In this document: one piece after another, positions 55,280-63,370 of the stretch | How positions within the stretch are numbered: position 1 is the stretch's first letter | How the letters are laid out: each line of letters begins with the position of its first letter | NCBI RefSeq assembly: GCF_000521865.1 | Contig: NZ_JAME01000005.1 | Location: 62,001 to 126,000, forward strand | Origin: Roseivivax isoporae LMG 25204 | GTDB lineage: Bacteria > Pseudomonadota > Alphaproteobacteria > Rhodobacterales > Rhodobacteraceae | Direction of reading: 5' to 3' | Length of the DNA: 64,000 nt | Translations under genes and position numbers: made by a program | The notes under the pieces: model-generated | Seen by the model: only the letters and a program-made list of their open reading frames with translations | The model's database searches: none | Told to the model about the DNA's origin: nothing

Positions 55280-56013
55280 ACGCGCTGCGCCTCCTCGTGC
55301 CGGCGGCGCTGATGCTGCTGATCTGGCAGGGCGTGGTGACGGCGTTCGCCATGCCGAACTTCATCCTTCCCGCGCCCGCGCGCGTCGCCAGCACGCTCTG
55401 GGAAAGCCGCGCGCTCATCGCCGAGAACGCGCTCGTCACCATCACCGAGGTGCTCGCGGGGCTCGTGCTCGGCGCGGCGCTCGGCTGGATCTCGGCCGTG
55501 GGGCTCGCCGCCAGCGCCTGGGCGCGCCGGACGCTGCGCCCGATCCTCGTCTTCAGCCAGGCGGTGCCGGTCTTCGCGCTCGCCCCGATCCTCACGCTCT
55601 GGTTCGGCTACGGGCTCGGCTCGAAGATCGCCATGGCGCTCCTCATCATCTACTTCCCGGTGACGTCGAGCTTCTTCGACGCGCTCATGCGCACCCCCGA
55701 GGGCTGGGACCGCCTTGCCCGCGTCATGGGCGGGGGCAAGTGGCGCACGCTCTGGCACCTGCGCATCCCCGCGGCGCTGCCGGGCTTCCTGTCGGGCCTG
55801 CGCCTCGCCGCGGTCTACGCCCCCATCGGCGCGATCATCGGCGAATGGGTCGGCGCGTCGAAAGGGCTCGGCTACCTCATGCTGCTGGCCAACGGGCGCG
55901 CCAAGATCGACCTGATGTTCGCGGCCCTGGCCGTGCTCGCCGTCTTCACGCTGGCGCTGCACCGGGCGGTGGACCTCGGCGCCGACTGGCTGCTCAGGCG
56001 ACGCGAACGCTGA
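55276..56013 (+). CDS. thiX: ThiX: ABC transporter permease
   Basis: 245 residues with six predicted membrane segments of the BPD_transp_1 type. The EAA-like loop is near 140 (AHVMGGGKWRTLWHLRIPAALPG in outline). Last gene of the thi operon, with an ATGA overlap with thiZ. It should form the channel of the HMP-precursor importer. Confidence 0.93.
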   Translation: MNALRLLVPAALMLLIWQGVVTAFAMPNFILPAPARVASTLWESRALIAENALVTITEVLAGLVLGAALGWISAVGLAASAWARRTLRPILVFSQAVPVFALAPILTLWFGYGLGSKIAMALLIIYFPVTSSFFDALMRTPEGWDRLARVMGGGKWRTLWHLRIPAALPGFLSGLRLAAVYAPIGAIIGEWVGASKGLGYLMLLANGRAKIDLMFAALAVLAVFTLALHRAVDLGADWLLRRRER

Positions 56014-56117
56014 GCCGCCTTGCGCATGGACTCCCCCAGCCGTCCGCCCCCAAGGTGCCCGCCGAGGGGACCCGCATGTCGCGGGCCCCGCAGACCCAGA
56101 CGAGGACGACACCGCCC

Positions 56118-56879
56118 ATGGACCTTCCCCGCAACGCCTTCAAGGCCGCGCTCGCCGCAGGCCGGCGCCAGATCGGCCTCTGGTGCACCATCCCCGACCC
56201 CGCCGTGATCGAGATGCATGCGGGCGCGGGCCTCGACTGGATCGTGATCGACACCGAGCACACGCCCCTCGATGCCGAGCGTGTGATGCCGCTCCTGCAG
56301 GCCGCGTCCGCCTACCCGGTCTCGGCCTGCGTGCGCCCGGGCGCCAACGACTCCACCGAGATCAAGAAGCTGATGGATGCGGGCGCCCAGACGGTGATCG
56401 TGCCCTACGTCCAGTCGGGCGCCGAGGCCGAGGCGGCGGTCGCCGCCATGCACTACCCGCCCCGCGGCATGCGCGGCGTGGGCGGCGCGACGCGGTCGAG
56501 CGGGTTCGGCCGCATCCCCGGCTACGTCTCCCGCGCGGGCGCCGAGATCTGCGCCATCGTGCAGGTCGAGACGGTCGCGGGGCTCGACGCGCTCGACGAC
56601 ATCCTCGCGGTGCCGGATCTCGACGGCGTCTTCATCGGACCCGCGGACCTTTCGACCTCCATGGGCCATCCCGACGATCTGACCGCGCCGCCGGTGCGCG
56701 CGGCCATCCTCGACGCCACGCGCCGCATCCGCGCGGCCGGCAAGGCGCCCGGCATCCTGAGCCACGACCGCGGCATGCTGGCCGATGCCGAGGCGGCGGG
56801 CGCCCTGTTCCTCGCGGTGGGGGTCGACCTCGTGCTCCTGCGCGAGGCCGTGGCAGCCGCCCGCACCGCGCGCGGCTGA
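56118..56879 (+). CDS. HpcH/HpaI family aldolase
   Basis: 253-residue TIM-barrel class II aldolase. GLWCTIPDPAVIEMHAGAGLDWIVIDTEHTP in outline near 20-50 gives the metal and substrate region. It is followed by VPYVQSGAEAEAAVAAMHYPPRGMRGVG near 93-120 and the metal ligands in IVQVETVAGLDALDD and FIGPADLSTSMG. Members cleave 4-hydroxy-2-oxoheptanedioate or similar 2-oxo acids to pyruvate. No aromatic-degradation genes adjoin it, so the substrate is open. It is about 100 bases after thiX and may have its own promoter. Confidence 0.9.
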   Translation: MDLPRNAFKAALAAGRRQIGLWCTIPDPAVIEMHAGAGLDWIVIDTEHTPLDAERVMPLLQAASAYPVSACVRPGANDSTEIKKLMDAGAQTVIVPYVQSGAEAEAAVAAMHYPPRGMRGVGGATRSSGFGRIPGYVSRAGAEICAIVQVETVAGLDALDDILAVPDLDGVFIGPADLSTSMGHPDDLTAPPVRAAILDATRRIRAAGKAPGILSHDRGMLADAEAAGALFLAVGVDLVLLREAVAAARTARG

Positions 56880-56893
56880 CCCGAGGCGGGGCC

Positions 56894-56920
56894 GCCGGCC
56901 CCCGGAACACGGGGACCGGC
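56894..56920. terminator. Bidirectional hairpin between convergent genes
   Basis: 11-bp arms with a single C-A mismatch (56894-56904 and 56910-56920, 5-nt loop) between the aldolase and the ABC binding-protein gene. Confidence 0.55.
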
Positions 56921-56934
56921 GCCCCCCCCGGGGG

Positions 56935-57939
56935 TCACGATCCGCCGTTCAGCGCCTCGTCGCTGATCACGTGCGTCCAGGCGCCCTCGGGCTCCTCGGT
57001 GATCGCCGGGTTCTCCTCCGAGATCGCCGAGAGCAGCGTGTCGACCGTCTGCTGGTAGTCGTCGGGATCGAGCGCGCCGTCCGACCCGGCCGTCAGCTTC
57101 GCGACCTCGCTCATCATGTAGGTCTGGTGGTCGAGCGTCTGCGCGCCGGTCATGTCGTTGTCGACGACGATCTGCGCGGCCTCCTCGGGGTTCTCCTCGG
57201 CATATTTCCAGCCCTTCATCGAGGCCCGGACAAAGCGAACCATCCGGTCGCGGAACGCCGCGTCCTCGAGGTCGTCCTCCATCACGTAGAGCCCGTCCTC
57301 CAGCATCCCGATGCCTTCCTCGAGATAGTTGAAGTTCACGAGCTCCTCGGGCGCGTAGCCCGCGTCGAGCACCTGACCGTACTCGTTGTAGGTCATGGTC
57401 GAGATGCAGTCGGCCTGCCCCTGCAGCAGCGGGTCGACGTTGAACGCCTGCTTCAGCACCGTGACGCCGTCCTCGTCCGCCCCGTCGGTGCCCACGCCGA
57501 GCTGCGCCATCCAGGCGTAGAACGGGTACTCGTTGCCGAAGAACCAGACCCCGAGCGTGCGGCCCGGGAAGTCCTCGGGCGTCTCGACCCCGGCCTCCTT
57601 GAGGCAGGTCAGCTGCAGGCCGCCGGTGGCGAAGGGCTGCGCGATGTTGACGAGCGGCACGCCGCGTTCCCGTGCCGCGAGCGCCGCCGCCATCCACGTC
57701 ACGATCACGTCGGCGCCGCCGCCCGCGATCACCTGCTCGGGCGCGATGTCGGGGCCCCCGGCCTTGATGGTGACATCGAGGTTCTCCTCGTCGTAGAAGC
57801 CCTTGTCCTCGGCCACGTAATAGCCCGCGAACTGCGCCTGCGTGACCCACTTGAGCTGCAGCGTCACCGCGTCCTGCGCGAAGGCGGCCGGCGCGCCCAG
57901 CGCCAGGGCCACGGTCGCCCCGATGATCGTCGTCTTCAT
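56935..57939 (-). CDS. ABC transporter substrate-binding protein (NMT1/SsuA type)
   Basis: 334 residues with a signal peptide (about 1-21, ending PAAFA). The binding fold starts LQLKWVTQAQFAGYYVAEDKGFYDEE, with IAGGGADVIVTWMAAALAARERG near 71. The fold is shared with thiamine-pyrimidine and sulfonate binding proteins. As the last gene of the operon headed by dihydropyrimidinase, it most likely binds a pyrimidine or hydantoin rather than thiamine precursors, but the ligand cannot be read directly. Confidence 0.85.
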   Translation of the reverse strand: MKTTIIGATVALALGAPAAFAQDAVTLQLKWVTQAQFAGYYVAEDKGFYDEENLDVTIKAGGPDIAPEQVIAGGGADVIVTWMAAALAARERGVPLVNIAQPFATGGLQLTCLKEAGVETPEDFPGRTLGVWFFGNEYPFYAWMAQLGVGTDGADEDGVTVLKQAFNVDPLLQGQADCISTMTYNEYGQVLDAGYAPEELVNFNYLEEGIGMLEDGLYVMEDDLEDAAFRDRMVRFVRASMKGWKYAEENPEEAAQIVVDNDMTGAQTLDHQTYMMSEVAKLTAGSDGALDPDDYQQTVDTLLSAISEENPAITEEPEGAWTHVISDEALNGGS

Positions 57940-57982
57940 GTCATACCTCTCCTTGTCGGTTCCGTCTTCTCGCCCGGCCCTC

Positions 57983-58828
57983 TCAGGAGCGGTGCGACGG
58001 GTGCCAGAACGTGACCCGTTTCTCGAGCGCGGCGATCGCGCCGTAGAAGAGCGTGCCGGCGATCGCGGCGACCGCGATCTCGGCCCAGACCATGTCGAGC
58101 GCGAGCTGCCCGACCGAGGTCGAGATGCGGAAGCCCACGCCGCGGATGGGCGAGCCGAAGAACTCGGCGACGATGGCGCCGATCAGCGCCAGCGTGGTGC
58201 AGATCTTGAGCCCGTTGAAGATGAACGGCATCGCCGCCGGCAGCCGCAGCTTCACGAGCGTCTGCAGGTAGCCCGCGCCGTAGGTGCGCATGAGGTCGCG
58301 CTGCATGGACCCGGTATCGGCCAGCCCCGCTACCGTGTTCACGAGCATGGGAAAGAACACCATCACCACCACGACCGCCGCCTTCGACTGCCAGTCGAAA
58401 CCGAACCACATCACGAGGATCGGCGCCGTGCCGACGATGGGCAGCGCCGCCATGAAGTTGCCCACGGGCAGAAGACCCCTGCGCAGGAACGCGAAGCGGT
58501 CGGCGACAATGGCGACCGCGACCGCCGCCGCGCAGCCGATCACGTAGCCCGACAGCGCCCCCTTGAGGAAGGTCTGCACGAAATCCTCCCAGAGCGTCGG
58601 CAGCCGGCCCGCGAAGGTCGCGGCGATCACCGAGGGCGCGGGCAGGATGACCATGGGCACGTCGAGCCCGCGCACCCCGAGTTCCCAGAGCGCGAGCAGC
58701 GTCGCGCCGAAGATCAGCGGCACCGCCGCCCGGACCGCGGCGCTGTCGCGGGCGGGCCCGGTGGCGAGGCGCGCGTTCATCCACCACGCCCCCGCCCAGA
58801 GCACCAGCGCGAGGCTCACGAGCAGCAT
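57983..58828 (-). CDS. ABC transporter permease (hydantoin/pyrimidine importer, subunit 1)
   Basis: 281 residues with about seven membrane segments and a BPD_transp_1 core (about 85-275). Typical stretches: LPIVGTAPILVMWFGFDWQSKA and the cytoplasmic TYGAGYLQTLVKLRLPAAMPFIF (EAA-type loop). The start is the ATG at 58828 with AAGGAGGAG. It is separated from the upstream permease by 97 bases holding a nested hairpin. Confidence 0.9.
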   Translation of the reverse strand: MLLVSLALVLWAGAWWMNARLATGPARDSAAVRAAVPLIFGATLLALWELGVRGLDVPMVILPAPSVIAATFAGRLPTLWEDFVQTFLKGALSGYVIGCAAAVAVAIVADRFAFLRRGLLPVGNFMAALPIVGTAPILVMWFGFDWQSKAAVVVVMVFFPMLVNTVAGLADTGSMQRDLMRTYGAGYLQTLVKLRLPAAMPFIFNGLKICTTLALIGAIVAEFFGSPIRGVGFRISTSVGQLALDMVWAEIAVAAIAGTLFYGAIAALEKRVTFWHPSHRS

Positions 58829-58863
58829 GCCGCTCCTCCTTCTTCTTGGCGGAAATATCCCGC

Positions 58864-58902
58864 GGGGGGCTGCCGCAGGCAGCGGGGGGCGCGCAGCCCC
58901 CC
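58864..58902. repeat. Nested inverted repeat between the two permease genes
   Basis: Outer 9-bp arms (58864-58872, 58894-58902) enclose an inner CTGCC-GCA-GGCAG hairpin (58870-58882) that competes with them. On the minus strand it follows the first permease and may cut or protect the transcript before the second permease and binding protein. Confidence 0.45.
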
Positions 58903-58925
58903 TCGGGCGCCGGGCAGGCGCGCCC

Positions 58926-59927
58926 TCATGTCCGCATCCCCATCCGCCCGAGGAGCACACGCTCCACCGCGCCGAGCGCGCCGACGCAGGCGGCGGCCAG
59001 CACCGTCGCGGCGAGCAGCGCGGCCCAGATCTGCTCGGTCTGTCCGTAGTAGCTGCCCGCCAGCAGCCGCGCGCCAAGCCCGGCCGAGGCGCCGGTCGGC
59101 AGCTCCCCCACGATGGCGCCGACCAGCGAGGCGGCGATGCCGATCTTCAGCGAGGCGAAGAGGTAGGGCATCGAGGCCGGCAGGCGCAGCTTGAAGAAGA
59201 CCTGCCGCGCCGAGGCCCCGTAGGTCGACAGCAGGTCGAGCTGCATGGCGTCGGGGCTCCGCAGTCCCTTCACCATGCCGACCACCACGGGAAAGAACGA
59301 CAGGTAGGCCGAGATGATCGCCTTCGGCACGATGCCCTGGATGCCCACCGAGTAGAGCACGACGATGATCATCGGCGCGATGGCGATGATCGGCACCGTC
59401 TGGCTGACGATGGCCCAGGGCATCACGCTCATGTCCATCACCCGGCTGTGCACGATCCCCACCGCCAGCGCGATCCCGAGCCCGGTGCCGAAGACGAAGC
59501 CGAGCAGCGTCGCCGACAGCGTCACCCAGGCATGGTAGACGAGACTGCGGTTCGAGGTCACGGACTGTCCGGCGACGCCCGACCAGAGCTCCGCCGCCAC
59601 CTGGTGCGGCGCGGGCAGCCGCGCGCGCTCCTGCCCGAAGGCGCCGGCGACCGCCACGCCCGGGTTCCTGAGCGCGAGGGCGAGCCCGCCCATCTGCCGC
59701 CGCTCCGCCGCGCTCTCGGGGCTGACCGCGATGTCGGCGCGCGCGGCCTGCTGGACCGCCGCGCCGGCATTCATCGGGATGCAGGCGAGGTACCAGAACG
59801 CGACCAGCACCGCGACCACGGTCAGCACCGGCACCAGCGCGCGGCGCATGCCGCGGGCCCAGAGCGCGACCCGCCCCGACCGTCCGATGCCGGCGCCCTG
59901 GGCGGCCAGCGGCGTCGTGTCGCTCAT
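58926..59927 (-). CDS. ABC transporter permease (hydantoin/pyrimidine importer, subunit 2)
   Basis: 333 residues. One N-terminal membrane helix (near 30-52) is followed by a periplasmic stretch of about 55 residues, then the six-helix BPD_transp_1 core (about 125-330). The EAA-type loop TYGASARQVFFKLRLPASMPYLF is near 238. The start is the ATG at 59927, which overlaps the GNAT stop (ATGA); a GTG at 59936 is also possible. Paralogue of the permease downstream, giving a heterodimeric channel. Confidence 0.9.
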   Translation of the reverse strand: MSDTTPLAAQGAGIGRSGRVALWARGMRRALVPVLTVVAVLVAFWYLACIPMNAGAAVQQAARADIAVSPESAAERRQMGGLALALRNPGVAVAGAFGQERARLPAPHQVAAELWSGVAGQSVTSNRSLVYHAWVTLSATLLGFVFGTGLGIALAVGIVHSRVMDMSVMPWAIVSQTVPIIAIAPMIIVVLYSVGIQGIVPKAIISAYLSFFPVVVGMVKGLRSPDAMQLDLLSTYGASARQVFFKLRLPASMPYLFASLKIGIAASLVGAIVGELPTGASAGLGARLLAGSYYGQTEQIWAALLAATVLAAACVGALGAVERVLLGRMGMRT

Positions 59928-60343
59928 CGTCGCCACTCCATGCGCAGCTCCGGCACGCCGTCGCTTCCCGCGCGGTCGGTCTCGATCACGCGGAAGCCCT
60001 CGCGCGCGTAGAACCGGTGCGCGTCGCGGTTCGGCACATGGGTGTCGAGGGTGATCCGGTCGCGCCCCTCCTTCGCCCGGTCAAGCAGCGCGCGGCCGAT
60101 CCCGGCGCCGGGCCGCCCCACATAGAGCCCACGGACGTGCGACGTGCCCGGATCGAAGGACAGGTAGCCCTCGGCCGGATCGCCCACGACCCAGACCTCG
60201 CGCTCGGCGAAGGCCGCGCGCATCGCCTCCTCGAGCGTGCGCAGGTCCGGCCCCTCGGGCATCCAGTCGGTCCGGTCGAGCCACGCCCGCACGATCGCGG
60301 CGCAGGCCGGCGCGTCGTCCGGGCAAGCGCGGCGCGGGGTCAT
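59924..60343 (-). CDS. GNAT family N-acetyltransferase inside the ABC operon
   Basis: 139 residues. Acetyl-CoA loop near 78-90 (VGRPGAGIGRALLDRA) after the strand HVRGLYVG. The C-terminal NRDAHRFYAREGFRVIETDR is a classic GNAT end. It is locked into the operon by overlaps on both sides (ATGA with the ATPase gene and with the permease gene). The substrate is unknown; an amine released in pyrimidine or hydantoin breakdown is one possibility. Confidence 0.85.
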   Translation of the reverse strand: MTPRRACPDDAPACAAIVRAWLDRTDWMPEGPDLRTLEEAMRAAFAEREVWVVGDPAEGYLSFDPGTSHVRGLYVGRPGAGIGRALLDRAKEGRDRITLDTHVPNRDAHRFYAREGFRVIETDRAGSDGVPELRMEWRR

Positions 60344-61116
60344 GCCGCCTCCATGCCCGCGCGCAGGCCCTCGCGGACGCGGTGCGCGATCTCGATGAAC
60401 GCGCGGCTGTCGCGGATGTCGAGCGGGCGCTCGCGCGGCAGCGGACTCTCGATCACGTCGGAGATCCGGCCGGGCCGCGGGCTCATCACCACGATGCGGG
60501 TCGAGAGATAGACCGCCTCGGGGATCGAGTGGGTGACGAAGAGCATGGTCTTGCCGGTCCGCGCCCAGAGCGACAGCAGTTCCTCGTTCAGCCGGTCGCG
60601 CACGATCTCGTCGAGCGCGCCGAAGGGCTCGTCCATCAGCAGGATGCCCGCATCGAAGCTCAGCGCGCGCGCGATCGAGGCGCGCTGCTGCATGCCGCCC
60701 GAGAGCTGCCAGGGATATTTCTTCTCGAAGCCCTCGAGGTCGACAAGCGCCAGCGTGTCGCGCACACGCTTGCGCTTCTCCTCCTCCGGGAAGCCCATGA
60801 TCTCGAGCGGCAAGCGGATGTTGCCGCCGATGGTGCGCCACGGGTAGAGCCCCGCAGCCTGGAACACGTAGCCGTAGGCGCGCGCGCGCCGCGCGGCGTC
60901 GGGGCTCATCCCGTTGACCTGCAGCGTGCCGCCCGTGGGCGTCTCGAGCCCCGCGACGCAGCGCAGGAACGTGGTCTTGCCGCAACCCGAGGGGCCGATG
61001 AAGGACACGAACTCGCCGGGGCCGATGTCGAGGTCCACGTCCTTGAGCGCGTGCACCGGGCCGTCGTTCGTCCGGAAGGTCAGGTTCAGCCCCCTGGCCG
61101 AGATCACCGGGTCCAT
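60340..61116 (-). CDS. ABC transporter ATP-binding protein
   Basis: 258 residues of the nitrate/sulfonate/NMT1-type ATPase class. Walker A GPSGCGKTT near 42, Q-loop YVFQAAGLYPW near 83, signature LSGGMQQRASIARAL near 140, Walker B ILLMDEPFGALDE near 160 and switch His in FVTHSIPEAVYL near 193. It energises the importer encoded downstream. Confidence 0.93.
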   Translation of the reverse strand: MDPVISARGLNLTFRTNDGPVHALKDVDLDIGPGEFVSFIGPSGCGKTTFLRCVAGLETPTGGTLQVNGMSPDAARRARAYGYVFQAAGLYPWRTIGGNIRLPLEIMGFPEEEKRKRVRDTLALVDLEGFEKKYPWQLSGGMQQRASIARALSFDAGILLMDEPFGALDEIVRDRLNEELLSLWARTGKTMLFVTHSIPEAVYLSTRIVVMSPRPGRISDVIESPLPRERPLDIRDSRAFIEIAHRVREGLRAGMEAA

Positions 61117-61171
61117 GTGCCGGCCTCCTTCGTCTGTGCGCCGCGGATGCGGCGCGGCATGTGGCGGACGG

Positions 61172-61519
61172 TCACTCGCACGGGTAGAGCACCTCGGTGC
61201 CGCCGCCCTCGGGCAGGGTCAGGACGACACCGCCGTCCGGGCTCGGCGCGATGCCGAGGACGGCGCGGAACCGCCCGCTCATGTCGCCGTTGCAGCTCGC
61301 GATCATGGTGCCGGTCTGCACGCCCTGGATCTGGCAGGTCGCATCCCGCAGCGTCAGGTGCCCGTGCAGGAGCGCGTAGCGGTCCTCGACGGCACTCTCG
61401 CGCCCCTCCACGAAGGCGCAGCCGGCCTCGGTCCCGAGCACGGCCTGCGCCTCGGCCGCGGAGGCGGCGGCGCCGGACGCGAGCACGACGGACAAGACGT
61501 GGGCCCGCACGCCGCTCAT
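61172..61519 (-). CDS. Small secreted four-cysteine protein, unrecognised family
   Basis: 115 residues with a probable Sec signal peptide (about 1-24: RAHVLSVVLASGAAASAAEA). The mature part is about 90 residues with four cysteines (GCAF, ATCQ, ASCN, YPCE), which suggests two disulfide bonds in the periplasm. The start ATG at 61519 overlaps the dihydropyrimidinase stop (ATGA), so the two are co-translated. I do not recognise the family. A periplasmic role in the uptake system is possible from context only. Confidence 0.65.
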   Translation of the reverse strand: MSGVRAHVLSVVLASGAAASAAEAQAVLGTEAGCAFVEGRESAVEDRYALLHGHLTLRDATCQIQGVQTGTMIASCNGDMSGRFRAVLGIAPSPDGGVVLTLPEGGGTEVLYPCE

Positions 61520-62979
61520 ACCCCGGCCGGGATGTTGAGCGGGTCGCGGTGGATCATCTTGGGCGCGGTCAGCGCCTTCCACTTCGACAGCGCCGCGTGG
61601 GCGGAAGGAAAGGCCGGCCGGGGCACGTAGCGGCCGCGCCCGGGCTGCGGCTGGCTGTTCTGCCCCCAGGCCCAGATCACGTCGCCGCGGCTCAGCGTGT
61701 AGCGCGGCTGCGCCACCACCTCGAACCCCTCGAAGACATTGTAGTCGAGGATCGAATGGTGGTTCGACGCGCTGATGGTCTTCCGGATCGAGGGGTCCCA
61801 GACCACGATGTCGGCATCGGCGCCTTCGACGATCGCACCCTTCTGCGGGTAGATGTTGAGGATCTTGGCGATGTTCGACGAGGTCACGGCGACGAACTCG
61901 TTCATCGTCAGCCGCCCGGTCTCGACCCCGTGGGTCCAGAGGACGGCGAGGCGTTCCTCGAGCCCGTTCGACCCGTTGGGGATGCGCGTGAAGTCGCCCA
62001 CGCCCATGCGCTTCTGCTCGGTCGAGAAGGCGGCATGGTCGGTCGCCACCACCTGCAGCGATCCCGCCTGGAGGCCCGCCCAGAGCGATTCCTGGTGGTC
62101 CTTCGACCGGAAGGGCGGCGACATCACGCGCCGCGCGGCGTGGTCCCAGTCCTTGTTGAAGTACTCGCTCTCGTCGAGGGTCAGGAACTGCGCGAGCGGC
62201 TCGCCGTAGACGCGCATGCCCTTCTGTCGCGCGCGGCGGATCGCCTCGTGCGCCTGCTCGCAGGAGACGTGCACGATGTAGAGCGGCACGCCGGCGGCAT
62301 CGGCGATGGTGATCGCGCGGTTCGCGGCCTCGCCCTCGAACTCGGGCGGGCGGGAATAGGCGTGGCCCTCGGGGCCGGTGATTCCCTGCTCGAGCATCTG
62401 CTGCTGCATGTCGGCGACGAGGTCGCCGTTCTCGGCATGCACCATGGGCAGCGCGCCCAGCTCCTTGCAGCGCTTGAACGAGGCGAACATCTCGTCGTCC
62501 TCGATCATCAGCGCGCCCTTGTAGGCCATGAAGTGCTTGAACGAGTTGACGCCCATCTCGACGGCGTCCTTCATCTCGTCGAAGATGGTCTCGTTCCAGC
62601 CCGTGATCGCGCAGTGAAAGCCGATGTCGGAACAGATCTGGTGGCCGGACTTGCGGTGCCAGTCGTTGATCGCGTTCTTGATCGACCCGTCGGCTCCCGG
62701 CAGCACGAAGTCGACGAGCATCGTGGTGCCGCCGCAGGCCGCCGCCCAGGTGCCGGTCTCGAACGTCTCGGCGGCGGTGGTGCCCATGAACGGCATCTCG
62801 AGATGCGTGTGGGGGTCGATGCCGCCCGGGATCACGTAGGCGCCCTCGGCGTCGATGGTCTCGTCGCCCCTGAGGTCGGGACCGATCGACTTGATCGTCT
62901 CCCCCTCGATCAGCACGTCGGCCTTCCAGGTCCGGTCGGCGGTGACGATGGTGCCGTTCTTGATGACCTTGGTGGACAT
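61516..62979 (-). CDS. hydA: Dihydropyrimidinase (D-hydantoinase)
   Basis: 487-residue cyclic amidase, the second step of reductive pyrimidine breakdown (dihydrouracil to N-carbamoyl-beta-alanine). Metal motif GIDPHTHLEMPF near 55. The carboxylated Lys is in MAYKGALMIEDD near 152. Metal His/Asp follow in VHAENGDLV, VHVSCEQAHEAI and ATDHAAFS. Strong GGGGAGG ribosome site. It heads an operon with a complete ABC importer. preA/preT (dihydropyrimidine dehydrogenase) and the N-carbamoyl amidohydrolase are not in the window. Confidence 0.95.
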   Translation of the reverse strand: MSTKVIKNGTIVTADRTWKADVLIEGETIKSIGPDLRGDETIDAEGAYVIPGGIDPHTHLEMPFMGTTAAETFETGTWAAACGGTTMLVDFVLPGADGSIKNAINDWHRKSGHQICSDIGFHCAITGWNETIFDEMKDAVEMGVNSFKHFMAYKGALMIEDDEMFASFKRCKELGALPMVHAENGDLVADMQQQMLEQGITGPEGHAYSRPPEFEGEAANRAITIADAAGVPLYIVHVSCEQAHEAIRRARQKGMRVYGEPLAQFLTLDESEYFNKDWDHAARRVMSPPFRSKDHQESLWAGLQAGSLQVVATDHAAFSTEQKRMGVGDFTRIPNGSNGLEERLAVLWTHGVETGRLTMNEFVAVTSSNIAKILNIYPQKGAIVEGADADIVVWDPSIRKTISASNHHSILDYNVFEGFEVVAQPRYTLSRGDVIWAWGQNSQPQPGRGRYVPRPAFPSAHAALSKWKALTAPKMIHRDPLNIPAGV

Positions 62980-63090
62980 GATCAGCCTCCCCTGGTTCTG
63001 CGATATCCGGTCTCTGCCGGGCTGGGCCGCGGCGCGCGCCGTCGGTCCGGTTGAACGGTGATGCGGGGCACGGGCCGGTGTCCTCCCCCG

Positions 63091-63327
63091 CTAGGTGCCG
63101 TCGGGCACGCAGACGGGCGCGCCGTCGGCGTCGGTCACCGGTTCGGCCACGGTCGAGCCCTCGGGCACGACCGACTGACAGCCGTTCTCGTCGATCACGA
63201 GCGTCGCGCCCTCGGCATCCTCGACCAGCGTCGTGCCGCCCACCTGGCGGATGCCCGTGGGGGTGCCCGACGCCGCACAGCCCGCAAGCGCGCCGCAGGC
63301 GATCAGCAGGATCGCGGTCCGCCTCAT
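63091..63327 (-). CDS. Small lipoprotein
   Basis: 78 residues. Signal peptide with lipobox LAGC (cleavage before Cys17): RRTAILLIACGALAGC. The mature part is acidic and contains a repeated hydrophobic/acidic motif (TLVEDAEGATLVIDENG) and two more cysteines. GGAGG precedes the start. Function and family unknown; an outer- or inner-membrane anchored protein in the cell envelope. Confidence 0.65.
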   Translation of the reverse strand: MRRTAILLIACGALAGCAASGTPTGIRQVGGTTLVEDAEGATLVIDENGCQSVVPEGSTVAEPVTDADGAPVCVPDGT

Positions 63328-63370
63328 GGCCGTGCCTCCGTTTCGGGTGCCGGCCCGATGGCCGGCGCGG

